Source: Pseudomonas koreensis (lineage in GTDB: Bacteria > Pseudomonadota > Gammaproteobacteria > Pseudomonadales > Pseudomonadaceae). From it: DNA of 64,000 nucleotides. The stretch spans positions 1 through 64,000 of the forward strand of contig NZ_JAOEJU010000004.1 in the NCBI RefSeq assembly GCF_025447595.1, in the 5' to 3' direction. Under the pieces are notes generated by a model. It was not told where the DNA came from, did not search any database, and saw only the letters and a list, made by a program, of their open reading frames with translations. The position numbers and the translations under genes were made by a program. Of this stretch, positions 8,589 through 18,294 are shown one piece after another (position 1 is the stretch's first letter; each line of letters begins with the position of its first letter).

Positions 8589-9248
8589 ATGCACGAGTAT
8601 CTGAGCCCCGGCCGCTTCATCGATAGTGACCACCCCTCGGTGGTGGAGTTCGCCGAGCAGCACCGTGGTGCCAGCCGCGACCCGCGCGCGCAGGCGATCA
8701 GTCTTTATTACGCCGTGCGCGAGGCGGTGCGTTACAACATGTACACCTTCAGCCGCGACCCGCAGACCTTGCGCGGCAGCTACGCGCTGGCGGCGGGTGA
8801 AAGTTATTGCGTGCCCAAGGCCACGTTGCTCGCCGGTTGCGCGCGCCATTGCGGGATCCCCGCACGCATCGGTCTGGCGGATGTGAAAAATCATCTGTCG
8901 ACGCCGCGTCTGCTTGAACTGCTGAGAAGCGAAGTGTTCGCCATGCATGGTTATACCGAGCTGTTTCTCAATGATCGCTGGGTGAAAGCCACACCCGCGT
9001 TCAACCAGAAACTCTGCGAAATGTTCAACGTTGCGCCGCTGGAATTCGACGGCGTAAACGACAGTGTTTTCCACCCGTACAACAGCGATGGCGCGCTGCT
9101 GATGGAGTACCTGGTCGATCACGGCCAGTTCGCCGATGTACCGGAATCTTTTTTCTTCGAACATCTGCAGAAATGTTATCCGCACCTGTTCAACGACCAG
9201 CAGACGCCACTGTCCAGTGGCATGCGCGGTGATTTCGGCAACCTCTGA
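8589..9248 (+). CDS. Transglutaminase-like cysteine protease-fold protein
   Basis: Cytosolic protein of 219 residues with a transglutaminase-like core: Cys74 in ESYCVPKATL, His120 in AMHGYTEL, and a WVKATPAFN strand where the third (Asp) residue of the usual Cys-His-Asp triad would fall, but Thr is present. Such proteins are usually predicted peptidases or amidases. AGGAG lies 9 nt before the ATG. The GST gene follows after 43 nt, so the two may be co-transcribed. From memory, PA2814 occupies the same place in P. aeruginosa. Substrate unknown. Confidence 0.75.
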   Translation: MHEYLSPGRFIDSDHPSVVEFAEQHRGASRDPRAQAISLYYAVREAVRYNMYTFSRDPQTLRGSYALAAGESYCVPKATLLAGCARHCGIPARIGLADVKNHLSTPRLLELLRSEVFAMHGYTELFLNDRWVKATPAFNQKLCEMFNVAPLEFDGVNDSVFHPYNSDGALLMEYLVDHGQFADVPESFFFEHLQKCYPHLFNDQQTPLSSGMRGDFGNL

Positions 9249-9291
9249 TCCGGCGTATGCTGCCTGCCCATTTACTGGAAAAGAGGCAGTC

Positions 9292-9915
9292 ATGCTGAAG
9301 ATCTGGGGTCGCAAGAATTCGTCGAATGTCAGAAAACCGTTGTGGGCTGCCGAAGAGCTCGGACTGGCCTACGAGGCCATCGATGCCGGTGGCGCGTTTG
9401 GAGTGGTCGACACGCCGGAGTACCGGGCAATGAATCCGAATGGACGAGTGCCGGTCATTCAGGACGACAGTTTCGTGCTGTGGGAATCCAATGCCATCGT
9501 GCGTTACCTGCTGGCAAAACATGCAGCTAATACCTCGTGGTACCCGGCGGATCCGCAGACCCGCGCCATCGCTGACAAGTGGATGGACTGGACGACTTCC
9601 AGTTTTGCAGGACCGTTTCGCACGGTGTTCTGGGGCGTTCTGCGTACTCCGGCAGACAAGCAGGACTGGCCGGCGATCCATGCGGCGATCAAGGAATGTG
9701 ACGGCTTGCTGGCGATGGCCGATCAGGCGTTGAAGGATCAGCCGTATCTGTCCGGCAATGAAATCGGCATGGGCGATGTCCCGCTTGGCAGTTTCATTTA
9801 TGCCTGGTTCGAGATGCCGATCGAGCGCGCGTCACAACCGAATCTTGAGGCCTGGTACGCGCGGTTGAAGCAGCGTCCGGCGTATCAGAAAGCTGTCATG
9901 ACCGCGTTGACTTAA
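9292..9915 (+). CDS. Glutathione S-transferase family protein
   Basis: Protein of 207 residues with the two-domain GST architecture. The N-terminal thioredoxin-like domain (residues 1-80) has the cis-proline strand RVPVIQDD and the glutathione gamma-glutamyl contact ESNAI. An all-helical C-terminal domain follows, with the GMGDVPLG N-capping motif. The start region IWGRKNSSNVRK resembles beta/theta-type bacterial GSTs with a Ser at the active position. AAGAGG lies 6 nt before the ATG. It probably conjugates or reduces electrophiles; the substrate cannot be inferred. Confidence 0.88.
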   Translation: MLKIWGRKNSSNVRKPLWAAEELGLAYEAIDAGGAFGVVDTPEYRAMNPNGRVPVIQDDSFVLWESNAIVRYLLAKHAANTSWYPADPQTRAIADKWMDWTTSSFAGPFRTVFWGVLRTPADKQDWPAIHAAIKECDGLLAMADQALKDQPYLSGNEIGMGDVPLGSFIYAWFEMPIERASQPNLEAWYARLKQRPAYQKAVMTALT

Positions 9916-10048
9916 TACCTACTATCGACACACTTGACTGTACTTGTGCGGCGACGGCAAGCACCATTGCGCTCGAGCGCTGCGGTTGTCTTCCTCGCCG
10001 CCGGCCTTTTATCAGTCCTTTTTTCTTCACTGGGTGCGTAAATCCGAT

Positions 10049-10981
10049 ATGAGTTCCGCTCTGTCCATCCGGCAGCTAACCAAAACCTACGGCAACGGGT
10101 TCCAGGCCTTGAGTGGTATCGATCTGGACGTCGCCGAAGGTGACTTCTTCGCCTTGCTCGGCCCCAACGGCGCCGGCAAATCCACGACCATCGGCATTCT
10201 CTCGACCCTGGTCAACAAGACCAGCGGCACTGTGAATATCTTTGGCCACGACCTGGACAAGAACCCGGCGGCGCTCAAGCGCTCCATCGGCGTGGTGCCC
10301 CAGGAGTTCAACTTCAACCAGTTCGAAAAGACCTTCGACATCGTCGTGACCCAGGCCGGTTACTACGGCATTCCGGCGAAGGTCGCCAAGGAACGCGCCG
10401 AGCAGTACCTGACCCAGCTCGGCCTGTGGGACAAGCGCGATGTGCCGTCGCGTTCGCTGTCCGGCGGCATGAAGCGTCGTCTGATGATCGCCCGTGCGCT
10501 GGTGCATGAACCGCGTCTGTTGATCCTCGACGAACCGACGGCCGGGGTGGATATCGAGCTGCGTCGTTCGATGTGGACGTTCCTCACCGAACTGAACCAG
10601 AAAGGCATCACCATCATCCTCACCACCCACTACCTCGAAGAGGCTGAGCAGTTGTGCCGCAACATCGGCATCATCGACCACGGCACCATCGTCGAGAACA
10701 CCAGCATGCGTCAGTTGCTCGGGCAACTGCATGTGGAAACTTTCCTGCTCGATCTGAAGGGCGATCTGGCGGTCGCGCCGCAACTGGTCGGTTACCCGGC
10801 CCGTCTGGTGGATGCGCATACGCTGGAAGTCCAGGTCGACAAGTCCATGGGCATCACTGCGCTGTTCGGCCAACTGGCCCTGCAGAACATCGAAGTGCTG
10901 AGCCTGCGCAATAAAACCAATCGCCTCGAGGAGCTGTTCGTGTCCCTGGTGGAGAAAAATCTGTCGAAGGTGGCGGTATGA
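10049..10981 (+). CDS. yadG: ABC transporter ATP-binding protein (YadG-like)
   Basis: ATPase subunit of 310 residues, matching YadG of E. coli in size. Walker A is GPNGAGKST, the Q loop lies in VVPQEFNF, the signature is LSGGMKRR, Walker B is LLILDEP and the switch His is in LTTHYLEE. About 90 C-terminal residues form the regulatory extension seen in ABC-2 exporters. The ATG at 10049 begins the conserved domain; no clear Shine-Dalgarno is visible and the preceding 130 nt hold no obvious gene. It overlaps the permease gene by 4 nt (ATGA), so the two are translationally coupled. Exported substrate unknown. Confidence 0.88.
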   Translation: MSSALSIRQLTKTYGNGFQALSGIDLDVAEGDFFALLGPNGAGKSTTIGILSTLVNKTSGTVNIFGHDLDKNPAALKRSIGVVPQEFNFNQFEKTFDIVVTQAGYYGIPAKVAKERAEQYLTQLGLWDKRDVPSRSLSGGMKRRLMIARALVHEPRLLILDEPTAGVDIELRRSMWTFLTELNQKGITIILTTHYLEEAEQLCRNIGIIDHGTIVENTSMRQLLGQLHVETFLLDLKGDLAVAPQLVGYPARLVDAHTLEVQVDKSMGITALFGQLALQNIEVLSLRNKTNRLEELFVSLVEKNLSKVAV

Positions 10982-11757
10982 GTTCCGAGCTGCGCCCCAA
11001 CCTCGTTGCCCTCAACACCATCGTTTACCGCGAAGTCAGACGCTTCACCCGGATCTGGCCGCAAACCCTGCTGCCGCCGGCGATCACCATGGTTCTGTAC
11101 TTCGTGATCTTCGGTAACCTGATCGGTCGGCAGATCGGCGACATGGGTGGCTTCACCTACATGGAATACATCGTGCCGGGTCTGATCATGATGTCGGTGA
11201 TCACCAACTCCTACGGCAACGTGGTGTCGAGCTTCTTCGGCAGCAAGTTCCAGCGCTCCATCGAAGAACTGATGGTCTCGCCGGTGTCGCCGCACACGAT
11301 TCTGATCGGTTACACCATTGGTGGCGTCCTGCGAGGCCTGATGGTGGGTGTGATCGTGACGATCCTGTCGCTGTTCTTCACCCATTTGCAGGTACACCAT
11401 CTCGGAGTGACGGTGCTGGTGGTGGTGCTGACCGCGACGATCTTCTCGCTGCTGGGCTTCATCAACGCGGTGTTTGCGCGCAACTTCGATGACATCTCGA
11501 TCATCCCGACTTTCGTGCTGACCCCGCTGACCTACCTCGGTGGCGTGTTCTACTCGATCACCTTGCTACCGCCGTTCTGGCAGACCGTGTCGCTGGCCAA
11601 CCCGGTGCTGCACATGGTCAACGCCTTCCGTTACGGCATCCTCGGTGTGTCGGATATCCGTATCGGTATCGCGATCACCTTCATGCTGGTGGCGACTGTG
11701 GTGTTGTATATCGGTTGTTCGCGTTTGCTGGTAAGCGGGCGCGGAATGCGCACCTGA
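10978..11757 (+). CDS. yadH: ABC-2 type transporter permease (YadH-like)
   Basis: Inner-membrane subunit of 259 residues with six predicted membrane segments and the ABC-2 region PLTYLGGVFYSI near residues 180-195. It pairs with the ATPase encoded just upstream through an ATGA overlap. YadGH-type systems are exporters of uncertain cargo. A bidirectional terminator follows within 20 nt. Confidence 0.88.
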   Translation: MSSELRPNLVALNTIVYREVRRFTRIWPQTLLPPAITMVLYFVIFGNLIGRQIGDMGGFTYMEYIVPGLIMMSVITNSYGNVVSSFFGSKFQRSIEELMVSPVSPHTILIGYTIGGVLRGLMVGVIVTILSLFFTHLQVHHLGVTVLVVVLTATIFSLLGFINAVFARNFDDISIIPTFVLTPLTYLGGVFYSITLLPPFWQTVSLANPVLHMVNAFRYGILGVSDIRIGIAITFMLVATVVLYIGCSRLLVSGRGMRT

Positions 11758-11775
11758 TCCCTTCGATACTGCAAT

Positions 11776-11808
11776 AAAAAACGGCCTCCCACAGTGGGGG
11801 CCGTTTTG
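11776..11808. terminator. Bidirectional terminator between yadH and the DUF2062 gene
   Basis: ACGGCC(T)CCCAC and GTGGGGGCCGT form a long stem with flanking A and T runs. It ends the rightward exporter operon and the leftward DUF2062 gene. Confidence 0.88.
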
Positions 11809-11811
11809 CAT

Positions 11812-12330
11812 TCACGCCTGACGTCTTTTCTTGCGCCGCGCCCATTGCCTCGCCACCCACCAGCGCCAGTACATCATCACCAGGCAATAGGCGAGGGCGC
11901 CCAGTGCCAGCCCGACCACCACGGAGCCCAGCAGAAACGGTTGCCACAAGGTCGAGAGCTCGCCGCTGATCCATTCCCAGGTCAATTCGTCGGGGAGCGT
12001 GCGTGCGGGCACATCCATCAGCCAGGCCCCGGCCTGATACGTGCAGAAGAACACCGCCGGCATGGTGATCGGGTTGGTCAGCCAGACCAGGCTGACGGCA
12101 ATCGGCATGTTGCCGCGCACGGTGATCGCGAGGACGGCGGCCACCAGCATTTGCGCGGGAATCGGCAGGAACGCGGCGAACAGGCCAACGGCCATGGCGC
12201 GGGCTACCGAATGACGGTTTAGGTGCCAAAGGTTCGGGTCATGCAGCAACGTGCCGAGAAAGCGTAAGGATTTGTGTTCCCTGATGCTCGTCGGGTCGGG
12301 CATGTAACGTTTGAATAAGCGCCGGGGCAT
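11812..12330 (-). CDS. DUF2062 inner-membrane protein
   Basis: Small membrane protein of 172 residues with about three hydrophobic segments and the DUF2062 block TNPITMPAVFF near residue 90. The C terminus is very basic (RRKKRRQA), expected on the cytoplasmic side. The ATG at 12330 begins MPRRLFKRYMPDP, the usual family N terminus; the 48-residue upstream extension in frame is unlikely. It is divergent from comEC. Function unknown; the family is often next to comEC in Pseudomonas. Confidence 0.82.
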   Translation of the reverse strand: MPRRLFKRYMPDPTSIREHKSLRFLGTLLHDPNLWHLNRHSVARAMAVGLFAAFLPIPAQMLVAAVLAITVRGNMPIAVSLVWLTNPITMPAVFFCTYQAGAWLMDVPARTLPDELTWEWISGELSTLWQPFLLGSVVVGLALGALAYCLVMMYWRWWVARQWARRKKRRQA

Positions 12331-12466
12331 AAGGCTTCTCGGTCGATTAAGGCGGCAAGTATGTCTGGATTCTACGAACCGCCCATTCAGACTTTGTGAC
12401 AATTGATAACGACGGTCGTGCCCCGCAACCGCTATGCCTGAAGGTGGGACTCTCAAGGACGGGCTT

Positions 12467-14710
12467 ATGCGCACAGGGATGATGGCGCTGGCGGTCGGTC
12501 TGCTGGCTCCGGTTTTTTTACCGGCCTTGCCGCCGGTCGGGTTATTGCTGGTGTTGCCGTGGGTGGCGCTGATGCTGCTACCGTTTCGCAGCTATCCACT
12601 GGCGTTTTTGCTGTTTGGATTTACATGGGCGGGATTCAGCGCGCAGTTGGCGTTGGATGATCGACTGCCTTCCCGGCTGGATGGCGAAACGCGCTGGGTG
12701 GAAGGGCGGGTCGTCGGCTTGCCGCAGAATGCCGAGGGCGTCGTGCGGTTCGAACTGGCCGATGCACGCTCGCGTCGCGAGAAACTGCCATCGCTGATGC
12801 GTCTGGCCTGGTACGCCGGGCCCGAGGTCAACAGTGGCGAACGCTGGCGACTGGCGGTCAAGCTCAAGCGCCCCGGCGGGCTGCTCAATCCGGATGCGTT
12901 CGATTACGAAGCCTGGCTGCTGGCGCAACGCATCGGCGCTACCGGGACGGTGAAGGATGGCCAGCGTCTGGCGCCGGCGCAGTGGGCCTGGCGCGACAGT
13001 ATTCGCCAGCGCCTGCTTGCAGTGGATGCACAGGGGCGTAACGGCGCACTGGCTGCGTTGGTACTCGGCGATGGTTCGGGACTCAGTCGTGAGGACTGGC
13101 AGATCTTGCAGGACACCGGCACCGTGCACCTGCTGGTGATTTCCGGTCAGCACATCGGGCTGTTGGCGGCGCTGATGTACGCGATGGTCGCCGGACTGGC
13201 ACGGGTCGGTATTTGGCCATTACGTTGGCCCTGGCTGCCCTGGGCGTGCGGTCTGGCATTCGCGGCGGCGCTGGGTTACGGCCTGCTGGCCGGATTCGAC
13301 GTGCCGGTGCGGCGGGCCTGCGTGATGGTGGCGCTGGTGTTGTTGTGGCGATTACGTTTCCGTCATCTTGGTGCCTGGTGGCCGTTGCTGCTGGCCTTCA
13401 ACGGCGTGTTGTTGATGGAGCCGCTGGCCAGTCTGCGTCCGGGGTTGTGGCTTTCATTTGCGGCGGTGGCTGTGTTGATCTTCACCTTCGGCGGCCGTCT
13501 GGGGCCGTGGCGCTGGTGGCAGACCTGGACGCGTGCGCAGTGGCTGATCGCGATCGGATTGTGCCCGGTGCTGGTGGCGTTGAGCCTGCCGATCAGCCTC
13601 AGCGGGCCACTGGCCAATCTGCTGGCGGTGCCGTGGGTCAGTTTTGCGGTGCTGCCGCCGGCGCTAGTGGGCACATTGCTGCTGCCGATCCCCTATGTCG
13701 GGGAAGGGCTGCTGTGGCTGGCCGGTGGACTGATCGATGGATTGTTCCGGGCACTGGCCCTGATCGCCGGGCGCTGGCCAGCGTGGGTGTCGACGACGAT
13801 GGAGTGGTGGGTCTGGGCGCTGGGAGGTCATGGTGCAGTGCTATTATTACTGCCACGAGGTGTTCCCTTGCGTCCTTTGGGCTGGCCGTTGCTGCTGGTG
13901 CTGGCATTTCCACCCCGGGAACGACTGGCCGAAGGCGTGGCCGATGTCTGGCAACTGGATGTCGGCCAAGGGCTGGCGATTCTGATCCGTACCCGGCATC
14001 ACACCTTGCTGTACGACAGCGGCCCGCGGTTCGGCGATTTTGACCTCGGTGAGCGAGTGGTGCTGCCGGCATTGCGCAAACTGGGGGTGGAAAACCTCGA
14101 TCTGATGCTACTCAGCCATGCCGATGCCGATCACGCGGGTGGCGCACTCGCGGTGGCGAAAGGATTGCCGGTCAGCCGGGTCATCAGTGGCGATCCGCCG
14201 GGCCTGCCCGAAGAACTGAACGCCGAGGCCTGTGAAAGCGGCCGGCAATGGCAGTGGGACGGCGTTGCCTTTCATCTATGGCAGTGGACCGACGCCCATG
14301 ACAGCAACCAGCGTTCCTGCGTGTTGCAGATCGAAGCCAACGGCGAACGGTTGTTGCTGACCGGCGACATCGACAGCGCTGCCGAACGGGATCTGCTAAA
14401 CAGCGCGCTGGCAGTTCAAACCCAGTGGCTTCAAGCCCCGCATCACGGCAGCCGCAGTTCCTCATCGATGGCCTTGCTCAAGGTTTTGCAGCCACAGGCC
14501 GTGCTGATTTCCCGAGGGCAGGGCAATTCATTCGGCCATCCGCACCCGACGGTCATTGCCCGCTACCGCAAACAGGGAATGCACATCCATGACAGCGCCG
14601 AACAGGGCGCCATTCATCTGCAACTGGGGCGGTTTCAGACGGCCCGGTCGATGCGTCAACAACGCCGCTTCTGGCGCGACCCGCCGTTGCCGGGGGCGGA
14701 GTACCGTTGA
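12467..14710 (+). CDS. comEC: DNA internalization competence protein ComEC/Rec2
   Basis: Polytopic inner-membrane protein of 747 residues predicted to form the channel carrying single-stranded DNA into the cytoplasm during transformation. An N-terminal DUF4131-like region with an OB-fold segment is followed by the Competence domain (residues about 190-470, with VISGQHIGLLAAL). The C-terminal metallo-beta-lactamase-like domain has the motif HADADHAGG (about 550) and HHGSRSS, which may act as a nuclease. ATG 12467 has AAGGAC 7 nt upstream and is preferred over ATG 12434. The rest of a type IV pilus uptake system is not in this window, although pilZ is. Confidence 0.93.
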   Translation: MRTGMMALAVGLLAPVFLPALPPVGLLLVLPWVALMLLPFRSYPLAFLLFGFTWAGFSAQLALDDRLPSRLDGETRWVEGRVVGLPQNAEGVVRFELADARSRREKLPSLMRLAWYAGPEVNSGERWRLAVKLKRPGGLLNPDAFDYEAWLLAQRIGATGTVKDGQRLAPAQWAWRDSIRQRLLAVDAQGRNGALAALVLGDGSGLSREDWQILQDTGTVHLLVISGQHIGLLAALMYAMVAGLARVGIWPLRWPWLPWACGLAFAAALGYGLLAGFDVPVRRACVMVALVLLWRLRFRHLGAWWPLLLAFNGVLLMEPLASLRPGLWLSFAAVAVLIFTFGGRLGPWRWWQTWTRAQWLIAIGLCPVLVALSLPISLSGPLANLLAVPWVSFAVLPPALVGTLLLPIPYVGEGLLWLAGGLIDGLFRALALIAGRWPAWVSTTMEWWVWALGGHGAVLLLLPRGVPLRPLGWPLLLVLAFPPRERLAEGVADVWQLDVGQGLAILIRTRHHTLLYDSGPRFGDFDLGERVVLPALRKLGVENLDLMLLSHADADHAGGALAVAKGLPVSRVISGDPPGLPEELNAEACESGRQWQWDGVAFHLWQWTDAHDSNQRSCVLQIEANGERLLLTGDIDSAAERDLLNSALAVQTQWLQAPHHGSRSSSSMALLKVLQPQAVLISRGQGNSFGHPHPTVIARYRKQGMHIHDSAEQGAIHLQLGRFQTARSMRQQRRFWRDPPLPGAEYR

Positions 14711-14788
14711 GCACGGTCGTCGGGGCGACGGGTCTTTATCGCGAACCGGTATGGTAAAGTGGCGCACTTTTTCGAGGGGGCTGTCACT

Positions 14789-15424
14789 GTGTGGGAATTG
14801 GTCAAATCCGGCGGCTGGATGATGTTGCCGATCATTCTGAGTTCCATCGCCGCCATGGCGATCGTCGCCGAACGCCTGTGGACGCTGCGCGCCAGTCGCG
14901 TCACCCCTGAGCATCTGCTGGGTCAGGTCTGGGTCTGGATCAAGGACAAGCAGCTCAACAAGGAAAAACTCAAGGAATTGCGCGCCAACTCGCCGCTGGG
15001 TGAAATCCTCGCCGCGGGCCTGGCCAACTCCAAGCATGGTCGCGAGATCATGAAAGAGTGCATTGAAGAAGCGGCCGCACGGGTCATCCACGAGCTGGAA
15101 CGCTACGTCAACGCGTTGGGCACCATCGCTGCCATGTCGCCGCTGCTCGGTCTGCTGGGTACGGTGCTGGGCATGATCGACATTTTCAGCGCCTTCACCG
15201 GTTCCGGCATGACCACCAACGCTTCGGTGCTGGCCGGCGGTATTTCCAAGGCACTGATCACCACTGCTGCGGGCCTGATGGTCGGTATTCCGGCGGTGTT
15301 CTTCCACCGTTTCCTGCAACGCCGCATTGATGAGCTGGTGGTAGGTATGGAGCAAGAAGCGATCAAACTGGTGGAAGTGGTGCAGGGCGACCGTGACGTC
15401 GATCTGGCCGGGGGCAAAGCGTGA
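14789..15424 (+). CDS. MotA/TolQ/ExbB proton channel family protein
   Basis: Inner-membrane protein of 211 residues with three membrane segments: residues about 10-30, 105-130 and 150-175. It carries the family block AALSPLLGLLGTVLGM-like (written AAMSPLLGLLGTV) and a Thr/Ala-rich third helix. It would convert the proton gradient into work at the outer membrane together with the ExbD protein. GTG 14789 with GAGGGGG 9 nt upstream is chosen over GTG 14759, which lacks a site. It overlaps exbD by 4 nt (GTGA). Its energised partner (TonB-like) is not encoded here. Confidence 0.9.
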   Translation: MWELVKSGGWMMLPIILSSIAAMAIVAERLWTLRASRVTPEHLLGQVWVWIKDKQLNKEKLKELRANSPLGEILAAGLANSKHGREIMKECIEEAAARVIHELERYVNALGTIAAMSPLLGLLGTVLGMIDIFSAFTGSGMTTNASVLAGGISKALITTAAGLMVGIPAVFFHRFLQRRIDELVVGMEQEAIKLVEVVQGDRDVDLAGGKA

Positions 15425-15849
15425 AATTCCGTCGCAAGCCTCGGGAAACGATCGACATCAACCTCGCGTCGCTGATCGACGTGGTGTTCATTCTGCTGCT
15501 GTTTTTCGTCGTGACCACCACCTTCACCCGCGAAACCCAGTTACGTGTCGACCTGCCGGAAGCGGTCAGCGGCTCGCCGGCCGAGGATCAGCAGGTCAAG
15601 CAACTGGACGTGGCCATCAGTGCTGAAGGCGTGTTCTCGGTGAACAACAAGATTCTGCCGAAGAACGACCTGGCGACCCTGATGGAAGCCATGCAGAAAG
15701 AAGCCAACGGCGACACCAACATGCCGTTGTCGATCAGTGCTGACGGCAAGACTCAGCACCAATCCGTGATCACCGCCATGGACGCGGCCGGCAAGCTCGG
15801 TTTCAGCCATCTGCGCATGACCACGGTCGAGGCGGCGCCCAAATCCTGA
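15421..15849 (+). CDS. ExbD/TolR family biopolymer transport protein
   Basis: Protein of 142 residues with a single N-terminal membrane helix (residues about 12-32, [14 protein letters not shown]). That helix contains the conserved Asp of SLIDVV, which is needed for proton flow. The rest is a periplasmic domain. It starts with GTG inside the upstream stop and ends on the ATG of lpxK (TGATG), so the whole run from exbB to murB is tightly coupled. Confidence 0.9.
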   Translation: MKFRRKPRETIDINLASLIDVVFILLLFFVVTTTFTRETQLRVDLPEAVSGSPAEDQQVKQLDVAISAEGVFSVNNKILPKNDLATLMEAMQKEANGDTNMPLSISADGKTQHQSVITAMDAAGKLGFSHLRMTTVEAAPKS

Positions 15850-16859
15850 TGGCCATGTCCGATCGTCTGCTCGCCGCGTGGTATCAGGGGCACCCGGCCC
15901 TGACGCTTTTGCGGCCGCTGGAGTGGCTGTACCGCCGCGTCGTGGCCGGCAAGCGCCAACGTTTCCTCGATGGCGAGGGCGAGATCTATCAGTCGCCTGT
16001 GCCGTTGATCGTGGTCGGCAATATTACCGTCGGTGGTACTGGAAAAACGCCGATGATCCTCTGGCTGATCGAACACTGTCGGCGTCGCGGACTGCGGGTC
16101 GGTGTGGTCAGTCGTGGTTATGGCGCCAAGCCACCGCAACTGCCGTGGCGGGTCGAAGCCTATCAAGGCGCCGGCATTGCCGGTGACGAACCACTGCTGA
16201 TCGTGCAACGCACCGACGTCCCGCTGATGATCGACCCCAACCGCAGCGCTGCCGTCAAAGCCTTGCTGGAAAGCGAGCCGCTGGACCTGATCCTGTCCGA
16301 TGACGGCATGCAGCATTACCGCCTCGCGCGGGATCTGGAACTGGTGCTGATCGACGCCGCTCGTGGTCTTGGCAATCAGCGTTGCCTGCCCGCCGGCCCC
16401 CTGCGTGAACCGGCCGAGCGCCTGCAAAGCGTTGACGGTGTGCTGTTCAACGGCGCCCTTGAGGATCGCGAGGGCGGATTCGCTTTCCGCCTCAAGCCGT
16501 CGGCGCTGGTCAATCTGCGCAGCGGCGAACGCCGGTCGCTCGATCATTTCCCGCCCGGTCAGTCCGTGCACGCGGTCGCCGGGATCGGCAACCCGCAACG
16601 TTTCTTCAATACCCTCGAAGCGCTAGACTGGCGGCCTGTGCCCCACGCGTTTGCCGACCACGCCGAATACAGCGTGCAGGCCTTGAGTTTCAAGCCGTCA
16701 TTGCCAGTGGTGATGACTGAAAAGGACGCGGTGAAGTGCCGTGCCTTCGCCGCCGCCGACTGGTGGTACCTGGCGGTCGATGCGGTGCCGTCGCCGGCCT
16801 TCGTGGCCTGGTTCGACACACAGTTGATGCGCCTGTTGCCGGATCGTCTTTTGCCTTAA
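15849..16859 (+). CDS. lpxK: Tetraacyldisaccharide 4'-kinase LpxK
   Basis: Inner-membrane-associated kinase of 336 residues that adds the 4'-phosphate in lipid A synthesis. A hydrophobic N-terminal helix precedes the P-loop [12 protein letters not shown] (about residues 56-67). SDDGMQHY (about 155-162) is the family motif holding the catalytic Asp. The start ATG shares a base with the exbD stop. Essential gene in Gram-negative bacteria. Confidence 0.95.
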   Translation: MAMSDRLLAAWYQGHPALTLLRPLEWLYRRVVAGKRQRFLDGEGEIYQSPVPLIVVGNITVGGTGKTPMILWLIEHCRRRGLRVGVVSRGYGAKPPQLPWRVEAYQGAGIAGDEPLLIVQRTDVPLMIDPNRSAAVKALLESEPLDLILSDDGMQHYRLARDLELVLIDAARGLGNQRCLPAGPLREPAERLQSVDGVLFNGALEDREGGFAFRLKPSALVNLRSGERRSLDHFPPGQSVHAVAGIGNPQRFFNTLEALDWRPVPHAFADHAEYSVQALSFKPSLPVVMTEKDAVKCRAFAAADWWYLAVDAVPSPAFVAWFDTQLMRLLPDRLLP

Positions 16860-16883
16860 TCCGTTTTTATCCAGGGAATGTTC

Positions 16884-17069
16884 ATGGACACCAAATTGCT
16901 CGACATCCTCGCCTGCCCGATCTGCAAAGGCCCGCTCAAGCTCAGCGCCGACAAGACCGAACTGATCAGCAAGGGCGCCGGCCTGGCGTACCCGATCCGC
17001 GACGGCATCCCGGTGATGCTGGAAAGCGAAGCCCGCACCCTGACCACCGACGAGCGTCTGGATAAATGA
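16884..17069 (+). CDS. Trm112-like small zinc-ribbon protein (YcaR family)
   Basis: Protein of 61 residues with one CPIC knuckle ([12 protein letters not shown]) and the [11 protein letters not shown] motif of the Trm112/YcaR family. It is a routine lpxK-kdsB neighbour. AGGGA lies 6 nt before ATG 16884, so this start is preferred over ATG 16878. The stop overlaps kdsB (ATGA). Its role is unknown; family members can activate methyltransferases. Confidence 0.88.
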   Translation: MDTKLLDILACPICKGPLKLSADKTELISKGAGLAYPIRDGIPVMLESEARTLTTDERLDK

Positions 17070-17830
17070 CCACCGCCTTCACCGTTGTCATCCCGTCGCG
17101 TTTCGCCTCGACCCGTCTTCCGGGCAAGCCGCTGCTGGACATCGCCGGCAAGCCGATGATCCAGCACGTCTGGGAACAGGCCAGCAAAAGCAGCGCCAGC
17201 CGTGTGGTCGTGGCGACCGACGATGCGCGCATTGTCGAGGCCTGCAAGGCTTTCGGCGCCGAAGTGGTGCTGACCCGTGAAGATCACAACTCCGGCACCG
17301 ATCGTCTGGCTGAAGTGGCTGCGAAGCTGGGTCTGGAACCGGATGCCATCGTGGTCAACGTGCAGGGTGACGAACCATTGATCCCGCCGAGCGTGATCGA
17401 TCAGGTCGCCGCCAACCTCGCGACCCACACCGAAGCGCGCATGGCCACCCTGGCCGAGCCGATCGAAGACGTCGAAACCCTGTTCAATCCGAACGTGGTC
17501 AAGGTCGTCAGCGACCTCAACGGTCTGGCGCTGACCTTCAGTCGCGCGACCCTGCCATGGGCCCGCGACGCGTTCGCCAAGAACCGCGACGTGCTGCCGG
17601 AAGGCGTGCCGTATCGTCGCCACATCGGCATTTATGCCTACCGCGCAGGCTTTCTTCAAGACTTCGTGAGCTGGGGGCCGTGCTGGCTGGAAAACACCGA
17701 ATCCCTCGAGCAACTGCGTGCCCTGTGGCACGGCGTGCGGATTCACGTGGCTGACGCGTTGATCGCGCCGCCGACCGGTGTCGACACCGCCGAAGACCTC
17801 GAGCGCGTCCGTCGCCTGCTGGAGGCCTGA
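17066..17830 (+). CDS. kdsB: CMP-KDO synthetase (3-deoxy-manno-octulosonate cytidylyltransferase)
   Basis: Cytosolic nucleotidyltransferase of 254 residues that activates KDO with CTP for lipopolysaccharide core synthesis. Visible features are the N-terminal [17 protein letters not shown] and NVQGDEPLI, which binds the metal ion. Later conserved segments are [15 protein letters not shown] and [12 protein letters not shown]. It overlaps both neighbours by a few bases. Confidence 0.95.
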   Translation: MTTAFTVVIPSRFASTRLPGKPLLDIAGKPMIQHVWEQASKSSASRVVVATDDARIVEACKAFGAEVVLTREDHNSGTDRLAEVAAKLGLEPDAIVVNVQGDEPLIPPSVIDQVAANLATHTEARMATLAEPIEDVETLFNPNVVKVVSDLNGLALTFSRATLPWARDAFAKNRDVLPEGVPYRRHIGIYAYRAGFLQDFVSWGPCWLENTESLEQLRALWHGVRIHVADALIAPPTGVDTAEDLERVRRLLEA

Positions 17831-18294
17831 TGCGCGTTCTGTTCGTGTGCCTGGGCAACATCTGCCGTTCGCCCACCGCCGAAGGCGTGTTGCGCCACAA
17901 GTTGCGCGAAGCGGGGCTGGCGGATCAGGTCGAAGTGGCCTCCGCCGGCACTGGCGACTGGCACGTCGGCAACCCGCCGGACAAGCGCAGCCAGGCTGCG
18001 GCCAAACTGCGCGGTTATGACCTGTCGGCGCAACGCGCCCAGCAGGTCAGCCGCGCCGATTTCGCCAGCTACGACCTGATCCTCGCCATGGACAACAGCA
18101 ACCTGCGCAACCTCAAGGCCTTGCAACCGTCCACCGGCAGGGCCGAACTGGACTTGTTCCTGCGTCGTTATGAAGGCGTGGTCGACGAGGTGCCGGATCC
18201 GTATTACGACGGCGACCAAGGCTTCGAGCAGGTGCTGGATCTGATCGAGCGTGCCTGCGATCAGCTGTTGATCGAAGTGAAGGGGCGGTTATGA
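17830..18294 (+). CDS. Low molecular weight protein-tyrosine phosphatase
   Basis: Protein of 154 residues with the phosphatase loop VCLGNICRSP at residues 6-15 (Cys, five residues, Arg) and the C-terminal Asp in VPDPYYDG that acts as general acid. It would dephosphorylate tyrosines of proteins such as polysaccharide-synthesis kinases; no kinase is nearby. It is translationally coupled on both sides (TGATG and ATGA). Confidence 0.92.
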   Translation: MRVLFVCLGNICRSPTAEGVLRHKLREAGLADQVEVASAGTGDWHVGNPPDKRSQAAAKLRGYDLSAQRAQQVSRADFASYDLILAMDNSNLRNLKALQPSTGRAELDLFLRRYEGVVDEVPDPYYDGDQGFEQVLDLIERACDQLLIEVKGRL

